Shown: positions 1 to 13,300 of the stretch, piece by piece
Numbering within the stretch: position 1 is the stretch's first letter
Layout: each line of letters opens with the position of its first letter
From: Rhabdornis inornatus
Taxonomy: Eukaryota > Chordata > Aves > Passeriformes > Rhabdornithidae
Assembly: GCA_013397075.1 (NCBI GenBank)
Contig: VWZS01001909.1
Location: 265,820-329,819 of the forward strand
Reading direction: 5' to 3'
Length of the DNA: 64,000 nt
Program-made: the position numbers and the translations under genes
The notes under the pieces: generated by a model
What the model saw: the letters and a program-made list of their open reading frames with translations, nothing else
Database searches by the model: none
What the model was told of the DNA's origin: nothing

Positions 1-2961
1 CCTGGTTCCTCAGCCTTTTCCTTCCCAAAAGGAAGGGGGGTGTGAAGCAGCTTGGGTTAGGTGGTATTTAGGAGTTATTTATATATTTAGTGGTGGTGAT
101 ATTTAGGAGTATTTATAATATAATTTATAATATTGTAATAGTATTTATAATATTATAATAGTGTTTATAACGTATTTATTTGGTGGTGGTATTTAGGAGT
201 ATGTACAATACTGCTGGTGGTATTTAGGAGTTATTTGTGCAGTGCTAACATGGCTTGAGTGGCACTGGTGGTACCTGCCTCAGGTCCCTGTGTTGGATTT
301 TGGGAGCTGCCAGTCCTTGTAACAGCACTGGAGGTGGATCAGGAATAGCACAGGCCATCAGGATTCTATGAGTTACTGCCAGATACTGCTCTTGGGGAAG
401 GTTGTGGGAAGGGGAGTCTCATTTTTAGGACTAGAAAGGGGCTTTTAGTTTTGGGATGTGCCACGTCAGGCAGGTGGGGAGCAGCTTCCTTCCCCAGCTG
501 ATCCAGAGGCCCTGGGGTGGTTCTTTGCGGCTCTTTGTGCTGGATTTGGCACAGGGATAGCCAGGAGCTCCAGGACAGGAAGAAAAGCAGCTGCTGGCTC
601 CTGCAGGTGCTTCGAGGGTGTGGGAAGTGTTGGCAGCTGCTTGAGGCACACCAGGCTGCACATCTGGCCTGGCCTCTCCAGGGCCTTTGGCTGAAGGGAA
701 CCAGTGGGAGGAGGAAGAGACTGGCCAGGGAGGATGAAGGCTGAAGGGGAGGATGCCATCCCCCTCTGAGCTGCAGGGAAACCTCCCAAATCCAAACTCT
801 GTGATACAGGATGAGGAAAAGGAGAAGGGAAAAGGATGTCACCAGCAAGGTGCACTGCAGTTCTCTCACACAGCCCCCTAACCCACAGACATTCTGGGGA
901 GAAGAGAAGAGGCTGGATGAGAGCAGAGGCAGATCTGTGTTGCTGTTGTTGTATAAATAAACACCCAGGGAGTGCTCACAGCCTGAGACACTTCAGAGCT
1001 GCTTCCTGCCGGCTCCCAAACGTGTCCTGTTTGGGACAGCTGGACAGGGTTTGTTCCTCTGCTACCTCCCAGGATGACACTTCCTTCAATCCTAAAACAC
1101 CACATCTGCATGATGGAGGCTATTCTGGGAGCTTCTGGCTGGCTCCTGCTCTGGAATCCGTGTTTGTCCAAGTCACTGCCAGCCCCGGCTGGCACAAGGG
1201 CTGGAGCCAGTCTTAGGCATGAGTGGAGGGAAAGTTTGGTTTATTTCTAGACAAAATAGAGCTGATGGGAATTTTCCCTCTAGGAAACCTCTCTGTTTTT
1301 CCTGCTACCTGCCCCTTGTTGCAGTGGAAGTGCCAAAGGCTTTGGAGCTTGTTCTTTGTAGCTGGGTTGGGATTCAGTCCTGCGGGGAGTGAGTTTGGCT
1401 GTGGAGTTACGACCTCCAAGGGTTATGATCCTGTGGGCTTGGAGCTTGCCTGGATCTTTTTTCTCTGCCTCTTGACAGCACCTTTCAGCCCAGCTCAGAT
1501 CCATGGGATTCCAGCCTGAGTTTTTCTCACCTCCTGCAAAAATCCAATCTGTGGAACGTTTTGCTGCTCAAGGCAGCAGGCTCAGCTGTGTCGGGCTCTG
1601 GGAAATGTGTGACCCCCCTTCTTATTTTTATGGACATTCCAGTCATACCTAAAACGTTTGATAGAGATTTTTATTTTTTTTTCCCTGGGCTCTGTTTTGC
1701 TGAGAACTTGTCCTGCCCACGAGTTCTTCTCCAGCAAGTTGGTTTCTGTTGTACTTCGGCCTCTTGCCAGCAGTTCCTAGAGCTGAGTCCCACAGAGAAC
1801 TCACCAGGGTCTTGAATCCAGGAAGTTCACTCCCAAATTAGTGGTAAACCACGTCTGGAGTGCAGTTTGCTTTCTGGTTTCTCCCTCAGGGTTGCAGGGT
1901 TTGTGTGTGGTTCAGTGGTGCTGGGATGTCAGGGTCACACCGTGGTCTCTTAAAATCTGAATTATTTTATATCTCTTTTCTTCTGGGCTGGTCACTAACT
2001 GCAGATAAATCAGTTCCCTCCAATCTCTGATTCAATCACACCCGCGGGGTGGATTTTAAGAGATGATGGCTGTCTGAAGCCTTTGGCCTCCCAGTGACCT
2101 TGCTGGAACAATTTCAGCTGGATGGGCTTCCCCCTCTGCCCCCCTCAAGTGCAGACAGAGCCGTTTGTCAGCAAAATGGTCTTTAAATGTCTTCCTGTGG
2201 CAAACTTAACGAGCTTTTAATGGAATTCTGCAGTGCTGTGCATGGAAGAGCAGCTCCTCCTCCTTCCTTGTGGCTGCTGACTAAAACTCCCTTGGCCAAA
2301 GCTCCTGTCTGGATCTTGCCTGGGGGCTTTCACCTTCTGAGACCCTTGAAGCATATCAAGGTTGATCACAGTTGTTTTAGCAAAACTTAGTTTCTGTAAT
2401 TTTCCCAAAAACTGTGTTCCCACAGCAGCAGTTTATGGCAAGCCTTGCTAAACGCTGGCTGCAGTAGAAAATTGCTTATGGTTCATTAAAAACAATTACT
2501 TAAAAAAATTATTGGGAAAGTTACAGCTTTTCCAACAAGGTGAGATTTTCTTCCAGCTGTCTGTGATGCTTTAGAGGAGGAGGAAGGACTTGTGACCAGG
2601 AGCAAGGATGGGCTCATCCTGTGCCAAAACCAGAGCAGGGCACATGAGATCACCTGGAGGTGCCAGGGGAATTCATCTTGCTTCAATCCTGCAAGTTCCT
2701 GCAGGTGCCTATCTCTCCTGCCTGCTCTGGTGGAATGATCTCATCCCTCACATGACAGGGAAGCTGTGACCTGTCACATCTCCTGATCCAGCTACAGCAC
2801 CTGGAGGCTTTTGGCTGTGCCTGGGCAGGTGGCCCTGCTCCCATCTGGAATTCCCAGGATCTGGCTCTGTCAGGCAGCGTGTGTTGTTAGCCCGTTGTCT
2901 CTTCTCCCAAAAACCTGACATAAATAACTAAAACCTGATGTTTCTAACACTGATTTTTAAG
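1..2961. other. Probable intron of MRPL21 (no exon recognised)
   Basis: The first recognised MRPL21 exon begins at 2962 in the middle of a glycine codon, so at least one coding exon lies upstream. I looked in this stretch for the expected preceding segment, a loop ending in a Leu-Leu-Gly-like motif before a donor, and found none. The stretch is therefore most likely intron. It holds a short tandem array near its left end and otherwise nothing I can name. Confidence 0.5.
58..240. repeat. AT-rich degenerate tandem repeat
   Basis: The phrase ggtggtatttaggagt recurs about four times, separated by runs of TTTATAATAT-type sequence. This looks like a short, decayed minisatellite in intronic DNA. 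No coding or regulatory role is apparent. Confidence 0.6.
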
Positions 2962-3593
2962 GAAGGACCTGGTCCGTGTGGAGGCCACGGTGATTGAGAA
3001 GACAGAGTCATGGCCCAAAGTCAACATGCGCTTCTGGAGGAGACACAACTACCAGAGGAAGAAAAGTAAGAGGGAAAGGACACATTTCCTTCCCTGCTGG
3101 ATGTGGGAGGGGAGGTATCCCAGCACAAGGACCTGAGGAAGTGGCTTGTTTTAATACCAGGATTTCGTATTCCCTCAGTGTTCCTGGGCAGGAAAGCAAT
3201 CCCAAGTCTCTTCCAAAGCCTTAAACATTGGATGTGTCACCACAGCTCCCAGCAAGCCCCAACAGGGTCCTGCATAGGTTTTGGTTGCCAAATGACTCTT
3301 CCTTCTCTGAGAGAGGGAAGAATTATGGCTATTTTTATATGGGATGGATGGTAAAGCCTTGACCAGGCTGCCCCAGAGCCACTCTGGGACCTGCTGTCCT
3401 TGGCATGTCCTTGGCATCCCTATGGAATGCTGCTTTGAAGGTGAACAGCCCTCCAGGAGCCCTGGCATGAGGTAGGCACCCTGTTTATGCTGTTACCTGA
3501 TTTTTTTCCCCTTTTCCTTTTTTTTCAGTCATTACAAACCCCCAGACTGTCCTCAGGATCAACACCATTGAAATCTACCCCTGCTTGTCCTGA
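2962..3593 (+). CDS. MRPL21: Mitochondrial large-subunit ribosomal protein bL21m, last two exons
   Basis: Two exons are visible, 2962-3065 and 3529-3593, joined by a 463-base GTAAG...CAG intron. The first starts with one base that completes a glycine codon and reads KDLVRVEATVIEKTE, then a basic stretch MRFWRRHNYQRKK. The second reads ITNPQTVLRINTIEI and ends at TGA 3591. This matches the conserved C-terminal half of bL21m, a structural protein of the mitochondrial 39S subunit that is made in the cytosol and imported. The basic tail is the part expected to contact rRNA. Splice phases agree (one base carried over the intron). The N-terminal exons lie outside the window. No other family has this C-terminus, so I am confident of the call. 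Confidence 0.92.
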
Positions 3594-3643
3594 CTGGGGT
3601 GGGGATGTGCCTGGGAATCCTTGTTCCTCCAGGCAGTTGTGGA

Positions 3644-3649
3644 AATAAA
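3644..3649 (+). terminator. MRPL21: Polyadenylation signal of MRPL21
   Basis: AATAAA lies 51 bases after the MRPL21 stop codon and is followed by ordinary intergenic sequence, which gives a very short 3' UTR. Confidence 0.8.
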
Positions 3650-3669
3650 ACTGCCTTAGCACTGGGAAG

Positions 3670-6600
3670 TTCTGGACTTGTTGCTGTGGTGGGAAATGGA
3701 AATCTCTATGTGCTTTCTTTTTAAAAGAATGAAATGTTTTTTAAACTTCAGCCTTGCTGGTGTTTATTTGCCAGGAGTTTTAAACCACCCAGGATCCATT
3801 GCTGGCTATCCAGCCTTTTCCTGCCTCATGGATCTTTTTGCCTCTGCACTTCTCTGAACTTTGGGAATTCAGGAATTCTGGTCGTGTAATTCCTGGCATT
3901 ATGTGGCTCCAGGGAGTATCCTGGGAATATCTAGGGAATAATCTCAGCCTGTGGGACTGCAGACAGCAGTGAAACCAGGTGACTGCAGGGTCTCAAATCT
4001 ACTCCCAGATCGTGCCAAAGGGTGAAAATCCTTCTTAATGATTAACACTGGGAAGTGGAGCTGAAAACTTCCCCCCCTTGAAGGTGAGCAGCAGTAAATT
4101 GTGTTTGGGTCTAACACCATCAACATGCGACAGTGGTGGCTCAGGAGGGATTTTGTGCCTATTTCAGAGCTGAGTTTTGACCTGCTGAGTGTATTCCATG
4201 TCTAGATCCTGGTCCTCTCCCTCTTCTGTGGCTGCGTGTTGAGCACTGTCCTTTCCTGAGCAGCACATACAAGGCCAGGTGGATCCAGCTGAGGTCTGCT
4301 GGTGTTTCCAGGCTGGATATCCACCAGGAGGAGAGCTTCCTGGAGTTTCTTGTACTGTGGGGTTCTTAACAGCCATCATGGGGAGGGATAACAGGCCCTG
4401 CTCACCTTGTCACTTCCCTAGCTTCAAACTGGGAGTACAACCACGTTTGGGTATCCTTTGTACTCCCACCATGGCTCCTCCTGGGACAAAGGTTACCACA
4501 ACCCTGTGCTGAGTGAAATGGAGTTTTGTTCCATCTGGAGCTGGCCCTGGCTGTCCAATCTCACAATTCCTTTGGGAGATCAGGTGCCACTGTGGTGGCT
4601 CTGGCTGCATCTCACCTTCAGCTGGAGAAGGATCCAGGTGAAGGATCCAAGCTGGCTCTTCAGCCACTGGAGACAGCTGGATCTGCAGAGGTGCACTCAG
4701 CCCTTCCCATTTCAGATCCTCTGGCACAAACAGCCCTTGGGAATTCTGCTCTTTCCCTGCTGCTGAGGTTGAACACCCAGGTTTTAGCAGCTGATGGAAC
4801 ATGGAAGGCAGGGACAGCCTGGATCGTCGCATCCTCGTTCCCAACCTCTCCCAAATGGAAAGGGTGGAGAGAGCCCTCCAAAAATCATCTCCCACCTTTT
4901 CCCCTCCTCCCACAGGTGACTGCAGTTCCATGCTGGGACCAGCAGACCCCAGCAGCAGGCAGAGTGTGCTGTGGGCTGGCACAGGGACTGCAGCCTCCGG
5001 ATGCAGGCTGTTCCCAGCGGAAGCGGCGTTGCCAGCCGAAGGAATTGGACTGGAAACCCTCAGTCCCTCTGTGCTGGAGTGCTGGGGCTAAGAAACAGCA
5101 TGTCTTGGCTTTGAGGGGATGTAGCAGGAATGTTCTGTCCTTCCCAAATAGGAAGAAACACTTGGAAATAACATGAGATTCAGGGCTCAGCAATACGGAG
5201 GGCAGAGGCTGCTGTAGAGTCAAAGGAAAAGCAGAGGGCTTAAGGTCTGTAAGTCTGATCCCCCAAAAAGCCCTTGGGAATGTAGTTCTGGTCCAAGGGA
5301 GATACTACACAAAATTTCACAGCATTTTGGGGGGACAAAAATTCAGGAAGGGAAAATCCAACCAGTACCAGGAAGTTTTTGGTTTGAAAAATTTATAATG
5401 CAAAATAGGCTTGTTTGTTGGAATTATTTCATCAGACCAAGGTAAAAAGGGATTATTTTAATGTTTTCTTCAGGAGAATTTAAATCAAAAGCTTTTTATT
5501 GTTCCGACTGGAAGCAGGAATGCCCAGCTCTCAGGGGGGAAGTCACAGGGCTTCATGTGTCAGGGAGGTGATCCTTGTCACCCTTCCTGGTGCTAAATAG
5601 CACCGAAACAGTTTAAGAGCAGGAATTTCTCAACAAAACAGATGTGGGATTTTTTTTTTTTTCCCTAAGTACTGCTTCATGGTGGAAATTCGTCTGCCAG
5701 GACAAAACAGATCCGGGTGGAATTTGAGATGCTTTGCCCAGAGCTGAAGATCCACGTGGGTCAGACAAGAAGCAGGACTGAGCTCTGGCCACCCCTGTGG
5801 CATCTGTCCCCCCCGGGAAGGGAGGCTGGAGAGCAGGAGCAGAGGGCATGTGCTGGGAATTGGGAGTGAATTCCAGCGCTGATCCCTGCCTGCTGGCCAC
5901 AAAGCCGCTGCCTGTGCTGCTCCTGCTGTGCTTTCCAAGAATGCCAGCAGGGCTCTGAGGCTGCAGGACAACTGACTCCGCAGCCCTGACATTTCCCATC
6001 ATAAGGAAGCGTTGTTTTCTTGCCAGCTGCTAGGTTTGCACGGGAATAGCTGGCAGGAATGATTCAGGAGGTGCCTTTGTTGCTCTGGTGGCTCCCCATG
6101 GTATCCCTGTTTTGGGCAGGAACACCAAGCAGATCCCTGGCTCTGCTTTTCCCTGGATCCCAGGTGTGTGTGTCCCCCAAGACCCCTCCTGGGAGAGGTT
6201 GCATCCCTAATTTCTGTGAGCCCAGCCCTGACCTCCTCCTCTGCCCTTTCAAGAGTGGCTTATGGCACTGGAGTTCCTTTGTGGCTCCAGGTTTTTCCCT
6301 CCCCCTTAGCTCCAGCTGCTTTTTTGGAGCGAGGTTTCCATCATTTCAGAGGCTGATGCTGTTCCAAACCCCTCCAATGCCCTGAATGTTGCAGCTTCGA
6401 AGGGCTTGGACTTGTGTTTCACACAAAATCCTTCTTGTGATTATAGGTTCACACAAGATCACTTTTTGCAGCATTTCTGGAGGTTTAAGTTACTTCCAGG
6501 GTAGGATTAGTCTTCCTTCCCCCAGCACAGTGCTCTGTGTTCTAAAATCAGATTCCCGAGCAAAACCATTCCCGCAGCGGGAAGCTTCCCACCATGAGGA

Positions 6601-9600
6601 GCTGTTTGTGGATTCTGATGGAGTCTGACAGACGGGGTCTGTGGCACTGTCCTCCTTCCAACAACCAGATCCTGCAGGAAAACAAAGTGCAGGACACTCT
6701 CTTTGGAAGCCACGGGGCAGCAGAGGGATTTAGCAGCTCCATCAGGATATTTGGATCACGCGCTCTGCCAGCCTGTGAGCTGCCGACGTTTATCCAGGGG
6801 CAAAGCAGCTGGGAAAGCTCTTGGGACATGTTGTTCAGGCCCTGGGGAGGGAGGGAAATGCTGTTAATTTGCCCCTTCCCTGTGTTTTTTATCCCTCACA
6901 GCTTTGGGAAGGAGTCTTTGAGCTCTGACGTGGAGCCAGATTTGTTTTCTCAGCACGATCCAGCCGCGTGTCGGAATCCGCTTCAGCAGCAGGCAGGAAC
7001 AGAACATCAGGAAACTCTGTTGATTGGATTTCTCTTGCACTAGAAGTTTTATTATCTCCCGTGACCTAAAAAGCAGCCTTTTATTAAAAAAAGAAAGGGA
7101 ATGTGTTCCCAGTGGGTCTGTGTTGATGCAAATCCCATGTGGAGAAGTCTGCTCCTGGACACAGGGTCTTTCATCTGTTTTCCCTCTCCCTATTTATAGC
7201 AGATGGAGAAGCAACTGGGATCTGTGTCCCTGTGCCTTTTTCCTGGATGTGAATGCAGAGGTTTCATAGGAATATTGGTGTCAGAAGGAACAGAGTGAAT
7301 CAAGGAAGGTGAGGGGCTGAAGGCTGGGAGGACTCTTGGGCGGGCTGGGTTTGCTGCAGCAAGCCAAAATATGTTTATGGACAGGGCAGTGTGGCTTTGG
7401 TTATATCCTTGGAGAACATTCCCTGATGGAGCTGCACATGGCAATGTCTGTGCAGTAATTAATGAGTGGCAATTAAATGTGGTGGGTGAGCTGGAAAAGG
7501 GTTTGAGCCTTTCAAATGGAGGCTCGGAAGAGGAGCTGAACCTTGGGGAACCAAAGTTTGGGATACCTCAATCAGTTTTGAGCTGGAGTTGGCTCCTGTA
7601 TGGATCTGTTGGTATTCCATGCCTTTAGATCATCTCAAGGAGAGAAAAAGGAGAGAAAAGGGAGTGATGTTATTTTATCTTCCTTTCCTAAGTAGAAAAC
7701 CACCATTGCCCAGTTTCAAAAGCCTCAAAGTTCAGTTTCTGAGCAGAGCTGACAATCCAGTAGGGAAGTGCTATGGACCATGGAATGAGATCCCCTCCAT
7801 CCCAGACTACAGCCTGAGGGGATTTGACTCTTTGCTTTAGGCCAGCTTTTCATTTCAGCTGATTTTCTGTTTTTAGGGCTGTGATTCATGGGAGCCTCTG
7901 GCTTGGTTCCCAGAGCAGGATCCATGTCTTGAAGGACCGGCAAGTATGGAATAGCCTGGCCACAAATATTTCACCAGGACACAATATCTCCTGCACCTTT
8001 CCCACCTGGCTCTGCTATGGAATGCTGGAGGTGGATTATCCAGTGATCAATCACTGGTGATAAAATCCTGTTTCCACTGCCATCCATCCAGATATTCCCT
8101 GGCAAACGTGGGCTGGGTGCTCCTGTGGGAACATGCGTGTGGCTTCCACCACACCAAGGAGAGCTGTGAGTGAGGAGCAGGAGTTTCTCCCAGCTTTGCT
8201 GCCAGGGACACAAATTCCCCTACTCCAGGGCTCACACTGACCTTTTCCTAAAGATATTCCTTTTCCAGGGATATATTTTTCTGGAGCAGCTGGTGTTGGA
8301 TTGGTCATAGGGGTCATGGAAGTGGTGGGAAGAGAGCTGATTTTCCCAAGGTGACGTTGGAAGTCTGCGGGATGAGTGCACCTGTACTTCCATTTTAACT
8401 CCATCCTTCTTGTCCCTTTATTCCCTCTTCCCCAAAAATCCACATGCTGTTAACACACTGGGATTTAAGGCAAGTGTGACTGCCCAGCTGCCAGGGCTGT
8501 GCTGCATCTGAGGTGAGCACAGCAGGAACCTGGAGCAGCAGGAATTGTTACTCTGCATTCCCCCAGCCAGTTCCTGCCTTCCAAAGTGCAAGGGTGGATT
8601 TTCTGTGAGATTTGCCCATTTTTTGTCACACAACTCACAGGAAAAGAGTTTTCTCTGTGGCTTCTCCCTCATTTGCCTGGAATCAGGCAATGTATTAAAA
8701 CTGGTTTTAGAGAGGATCAGGCAAGAAGAGGACTTGATTGCAGACATCTCATTTCCGTAGGAAATGGGGCTAAAAATAGGGCAGGAATGTAACGGAGACT
8801 TCTTTTTCTTGACACCCCCTGTTCCCCAGCTGGGAATCAGTTTTGTCCCAAAATCTGTTTATTGCCTCGCTGTTGTTTTCTGGGTCCCAGATGTAGCTGT
8901 GAGCCTGATTTTTGGCTTTGGAGAAGCCAGAGCAGGGCTTTTTCCAGGGGCTGATGCACAAGGAAGACACACGTGATGGCAAGATGGGTTTCTGGGAGAG
9001 GTCTGCTGGCTTTCCAGGCTCTCCACGACAGTCTCTGTGTTATCCAGGGGCCTCCCTCCAGCTCTGATCCTGCAGGCAGCAGCTGTGATCCTGATAACCG
9101 TGTGGCTGGTTGAGTGCTGATGTCCCTGTGGGCACCAGGATGTTCCCTTTGGACACCTGATAGGGGCTAAAAATACCAGGTGGGCTCATGTTCCCTCAAG
9201 CACCAAGTGGGCTGTGCCAAGTCACCCCAGATGGTCAGGCTGAGAGATCCCTGTGCCAGAGAAATTACTGCAGCCTTTGGAAAAGGGGCTGAGTCCCTGA
9301 TGTGGATGTTTGCAGGCTCCACATCCTTGGCGATGTCCCTTCTTCTAGCTTCTGTTTTTTCAGCACTGGTGTCACCTGGGATCTGCATCCCTGGGTCAGA
9401 AGTGTTCTGGGGTCTGATGGAGAGAGTCAAGATGCTGCTTAAGGTGTTGCCAGGCTTGTCCCTTCTTCCCAGGATGCCAAAGGCAGATCCATGCTAGCTC
9501 TGAGCTGTTACACATTCCCTGCACATCTGGGTACAGCCTGGTGGTGCTGCTGCACCAAAACACAGCACAAAGTTCGGTTCCGGGGCTAGTGTGGAGTCCC

Positions 9601-9840
9601 TGCTCTTGGGTGTCCATGGGGATTTAGTCTCTGGTTTGTGCAGAGCCAGGATTCACTCCTCGCCCTGCTCATGGGACAAGGGGGAAAGCCGGGGCTGAGT
9701 CAGCTCCTCTTGTCATCACTGATTTCTCTTGTGCACAAACACGGGGAAAATCGTGATTTCGGGATTTGGGGGCAGGCAGCACTCTGGCTGTGTTACTCTG
9801 GCTGGGGAGGTGCTGCATCACTTCCCTCTCTCCTCACTTT
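3670..9840. other. Intergenic stretch between MRPL21 and the RERG-like gene
   Basis: No open frame here has a recognisable domain, conserved splice pattern or plausible homologue. The longest overlapping frames, at 4410-5176 on both strands, are mutually antisense and low in information. The T-run near 5650 is a simple homopolymer. I see nothing further. Confidence 0.5.
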
Positions 9841-9847
9841 GATAAAC

Positions 9848-9985
9848 TCACGGAATCTCGGCAAGGTTTGAGATGGAAGGGATCTCATAGCCCGTGCAGT
9901 GCCGCCCCCTGCCATGCACATGGACACTTTCCATAGCCCAGGTCGCTCCGAGCCCCGTCCAACCCTGGCTTTGCCCCTCTGTGGG
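9848..9985 (-). repeat. CR1-like LINE fragment
   Basis: A run reading from gaatctcgg through gatggaagggatctcatag to a cysteine-poor tail with ccccgtccaaccctggc follows the order of blocks in the CR1 3' end, read in reverse orientation. It is strongly diverged and directly abuts the CpG-rich start of the RERG-like gene. Confidence 0.5.
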
Positions 9986-10079
9986 GCGCAGGGAAGCGCT
10001 GCTGCGTGCGGGGAAACTGAGGCACAATTCCAAAACCTCCTCCGGGACGGGATGAGGACCGCCTCCGCTGGCCAGGGAG

Positions 10080-10300
10080 GAGGAGGAGGGCATCAGCTGG
10101 GACTGAGCCCAGGCCGGCCCCCGGGGCGGAGCCGGCGGAGCAGCGCCCGGCGGAGCGGGGAGCGGCGGATCCCGGGGCAGCCCCGGCCCGGCTCCGGGAT
10201 GAGCTTCCCGCGGCCCCTGCGCCGCTCCGTGAGCCTCAGCCCGGCCCGCACCCTGCGCCTCGTCGTGCTGGGACAGAGCGCCGTGGGCAAGACAGGTAGG
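10080..10300 (+). promoter_or_regulatory. CpG-rich first exon and probable promoter of the RERG-like gene
   Basis: Base composition rises sharply to GC, with dense CpG such as gccggcggagcagcgcccgg, immediately around the ATG at 10199. This is the usual look of a CpG-island promoter. No TATA box is visible. The exact transcription start cannot be set from sequence. Confidence 0.5.
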
Positions 10301-13300
10301 AATGGGCTCCCCGGTGTCCTCCCTGTATCCCCCGCCTCCCTCTGGCACTTCCCTGGCATCTTCCCGCATCCCTCTGCTATGGCCTGGCACCCCTCTGGTA
10401 TCGCCCTGGCATCCTCCCGGGATTCTCCCTCCGGCCAGAGAAACCAACCTTCGCATGTCCCTTAGAAAGCGGGGACAAGGGACATACTCCCCGTGTCCCC
10501 CCCCGCAACCCGTGGGTTTTGAGGGCGCTGAGATTCCTTCCCTTCGAGTTTCCCACGTGGACGCTTCTGCACTGGGGCTCATTTCCCTCGCCCGGCTGCG
10601 TGGGGACCCCGGGTGATGTCCACTGACCGGGAGAACTTTCCTAAAAGCCGGGTTTGGGATTGGGTTTTCCCGGGTGAGAGGAGTTCGCTGCTCGTTCCCA
10701 GCGCGCTCAGCAGCTTTGCAGAGCCTCCTCCACAGCACCGGGCTGTTTTCCTTCAGGAAAACTCCCTTTTCCCTGTGCCTTGTTCAGCGCTCTCCGTCTG
10801 TGTCTCCGTGCTGTGCTGCGAGCATCTCAGCTCCCTCCTTCACCCCATTCCTTCCTGAGGATCATCCTTCCCTACTTCCCATTCCTCCATCCCGAGCTGT
10901 GAGCACTTGGGGGACAAAGGCGTCCCCTGTAGCACCCAGAGTGGCAGGACTGGGGTGAGAGGCAGGGAAAACTGTGGATCCATGATCCGTGTGGGCACAC
11001 AGCTATGCTACCGTGCCCTTGGGGACAGGGAATGTCCTGCCCCTCTGGAAAAGGGAAGGCGCCACAGCAGTGGCACCTGTGCCGGGCTGTCGGAGCCGCT
11101 GGAATTGTGTTTCCACGTGCAGCAACCGGCACGAACGAAAAATCCTAATTTCCTGATTAAATGGAAGGAAGCAATTCCCAGCTCTCCCTGAGCGATTCTG
11201 GAGCTCGGGATGGGGCTCAGCTCCGGGGTACCCAGAGCCCCGGCGGATGGGGGGGATCCCTGGCGGCGTTTGGCCCCGATGGTTGTACGGGGTGTACGAA
11301 GCCTTTGGCTCGCCCCCACCCCAAACTCGTGTGTCCCCCCGCTGCTGGGCATCCCACCCGGCACACAGCAGATTCCTGGCAGCTTTGGGCTCGTCCTGTG
11401 GGCAGGTGCGGGATTTTTGTGTCTCCTCCTTAGGGTGGGATCGTGCCGAGGGTCTTTAAAAGTTCCTCCGGTTAGGTTCGGCTTGCAGCAGCGGGGTTTG
11501 TGACAGTGTGACAGTGACACTGGCCATGGAATGGGGGCACAGGGAGGTAATCGATACGTGGAGCTTACCAGGAACAGGGAGCAGCCCCCGGGAACGGCAG
11601 GCATGCAGCCCCCCTGAGCGAGTCCCTCCCCATCTGTGTCCCCTGGGCGCTGTTCCGCACGTCCTCCCCTGCCAGGGGACATCGTGTCACCTTCCCCGAG
11701 GGCTGTGCCCGAGCTGCCGGGTCCTGCTGCCCGCCAGCCCCTGAGCTGGGGACCAGGACACATGTCCTGCTGTCCCTGCCCAGCTGGCAGGGGACATCCC
11801 AGGTGATGGATCGAGTGTGGGAGAGGCGAGGAAGAAGCCAAGAGCAGCAGCATCATCGCTTGGGCTCCGCGGGGAGGACGGGGGAGGCAGCCGTGTCCCC
11901 AAGCGGGGTTGACATCTCTCCTGGCCAGGCTGTGAAGCAGGGGAGGCTGAAGGTGGATTTCATCCTCCAGGAGCTGCCAAGCTCCTATCCTGGCAGGATG
12001 TGAGTGGGCCCCACTCCGGAGCATCCCCGGGACCAGCTGCTGCATCCATAGGATATAGAGCCAGGTCGGGAGAGTTGAGGGGTGGGAACGACCGACGGGC
12101 AAATCCCTTTGCAAAAGGGAAAAATAAGCCTTGATTCTTAGCAAGAGTTTGGGGTTTTTTGGAGCAGTTTGGAAACCTTCAGGATCTGGTGACCCCAGAG
12201 CCTCCGAGCAGGGATGGGTTTGGGTACAGCTGTGCGGCGGGGGCTGGAAATCCGGCTGGAGCTTGTGTTATCCTCTGCTGCTGCAGCCTAGCGTAAACTT
12301 TGCCATAACCCGGAGCAGAGCTCTGCCTGCAGCACGTGGAGCGAAGATGGATGGGCGCTGGAGCCGCTCCGTAGCTGCATAAACAGGGCAGCACGTGGGC
12401 GCGCACTCGCTGCCATCCCCAGGTGCCCAGCCTGGCTCCTTGGCAGGTAAATCACCCCTTGAGCCAGTAGCCACCCCCCCCCACCCCATGTTTAAAGCAC
12501 ATTTAACCCTTTCAGCTCCAAGGAAAGTCCTTCCCGAGGTGACTGATGTTCAGGATGGGGAGAAAAAGCTCCTTATAAGGCTGGGTGGCCGCGGCCGCTC
12601 CGCCTGCGGCCGCTTCCCCCACTGGCAGCTCCCCTCGTGTTCCTGTGCTCCAGCCAATTTTTAATCAATCTAATTGGCTCCTCTTCTCATCCCACACCAT
12701 GTGCTCCAGCTTTGGGTGGCTGCCTGACATATGACACACAATCAGGTGCTTTCTAGAGACCGAGCCTACCTCGTCCTGCTCCCCCCCCGATAATTCCATC
12801 GCCTCTTTGAAGGTGCCTGTAGGTGCCTCCTGCGGGATCCCTGGTTATCTCCTCAGAGCAGTTTGGCTACATTACCTGTTTATTTCTTCAAATCCCTTCC
12901 CTGCTAGGCAGGTTTAAACCCAGAGACAGACTGGGGGATGTGAGAGGATGGTGAAGCCCCTAAAGAGGAGCCGAGCAGGTGCGGGAGGCAGGAGAAGTTC
13001 CTGCATCCCTCTTTCCCTTTCTGTGGTTATTTAAGCCTGGCCCATGTGAGGTTCCACATTCCTGGGATAAACACACAGATCCTGTGGTTCTTCGAGGGCA
13101 GGACACCAGCAACATCTGCTGGTGAGCAGCTGGGACAAACTGACCCTGGGTTGCAAGGGAAAGGGAGCTCCTAGTGTTGCTCCAGCTTGGCGTGGGCTTT
13201 TAATTTCCCCTTTTATCCCTGGAGGGGTTTTCATCACATCCTGGTTCTAGTGAGGTTTATCCTCCTGTCACAGTCCTGGTTTGTTTCCCTTCCTCCTCTC

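Noticed and set aside
4410..5176. Overlapping frames of 216 (+) and 190 (-) codons
   Set aside because: Mutually antisense, no domain, no matching splice structure.
9848..10738. 296-codon minus-strand frame across the RERG-like first exon
   Set aside because: It is antisense to a real CpG-rich exon and includes a CR1-like fragment; its Gly/Arg/Pro-rich text is a composition shadow.
11008..12144. 378-codon open frame on the minus strand inside the first RERG-like intron
   Set aside because: No domain, no coding-like conservation visible, biased GC-rich composition that lengthens chance frames, and no polyadenylation or splice context. Only a homology or transcript search could revive it.
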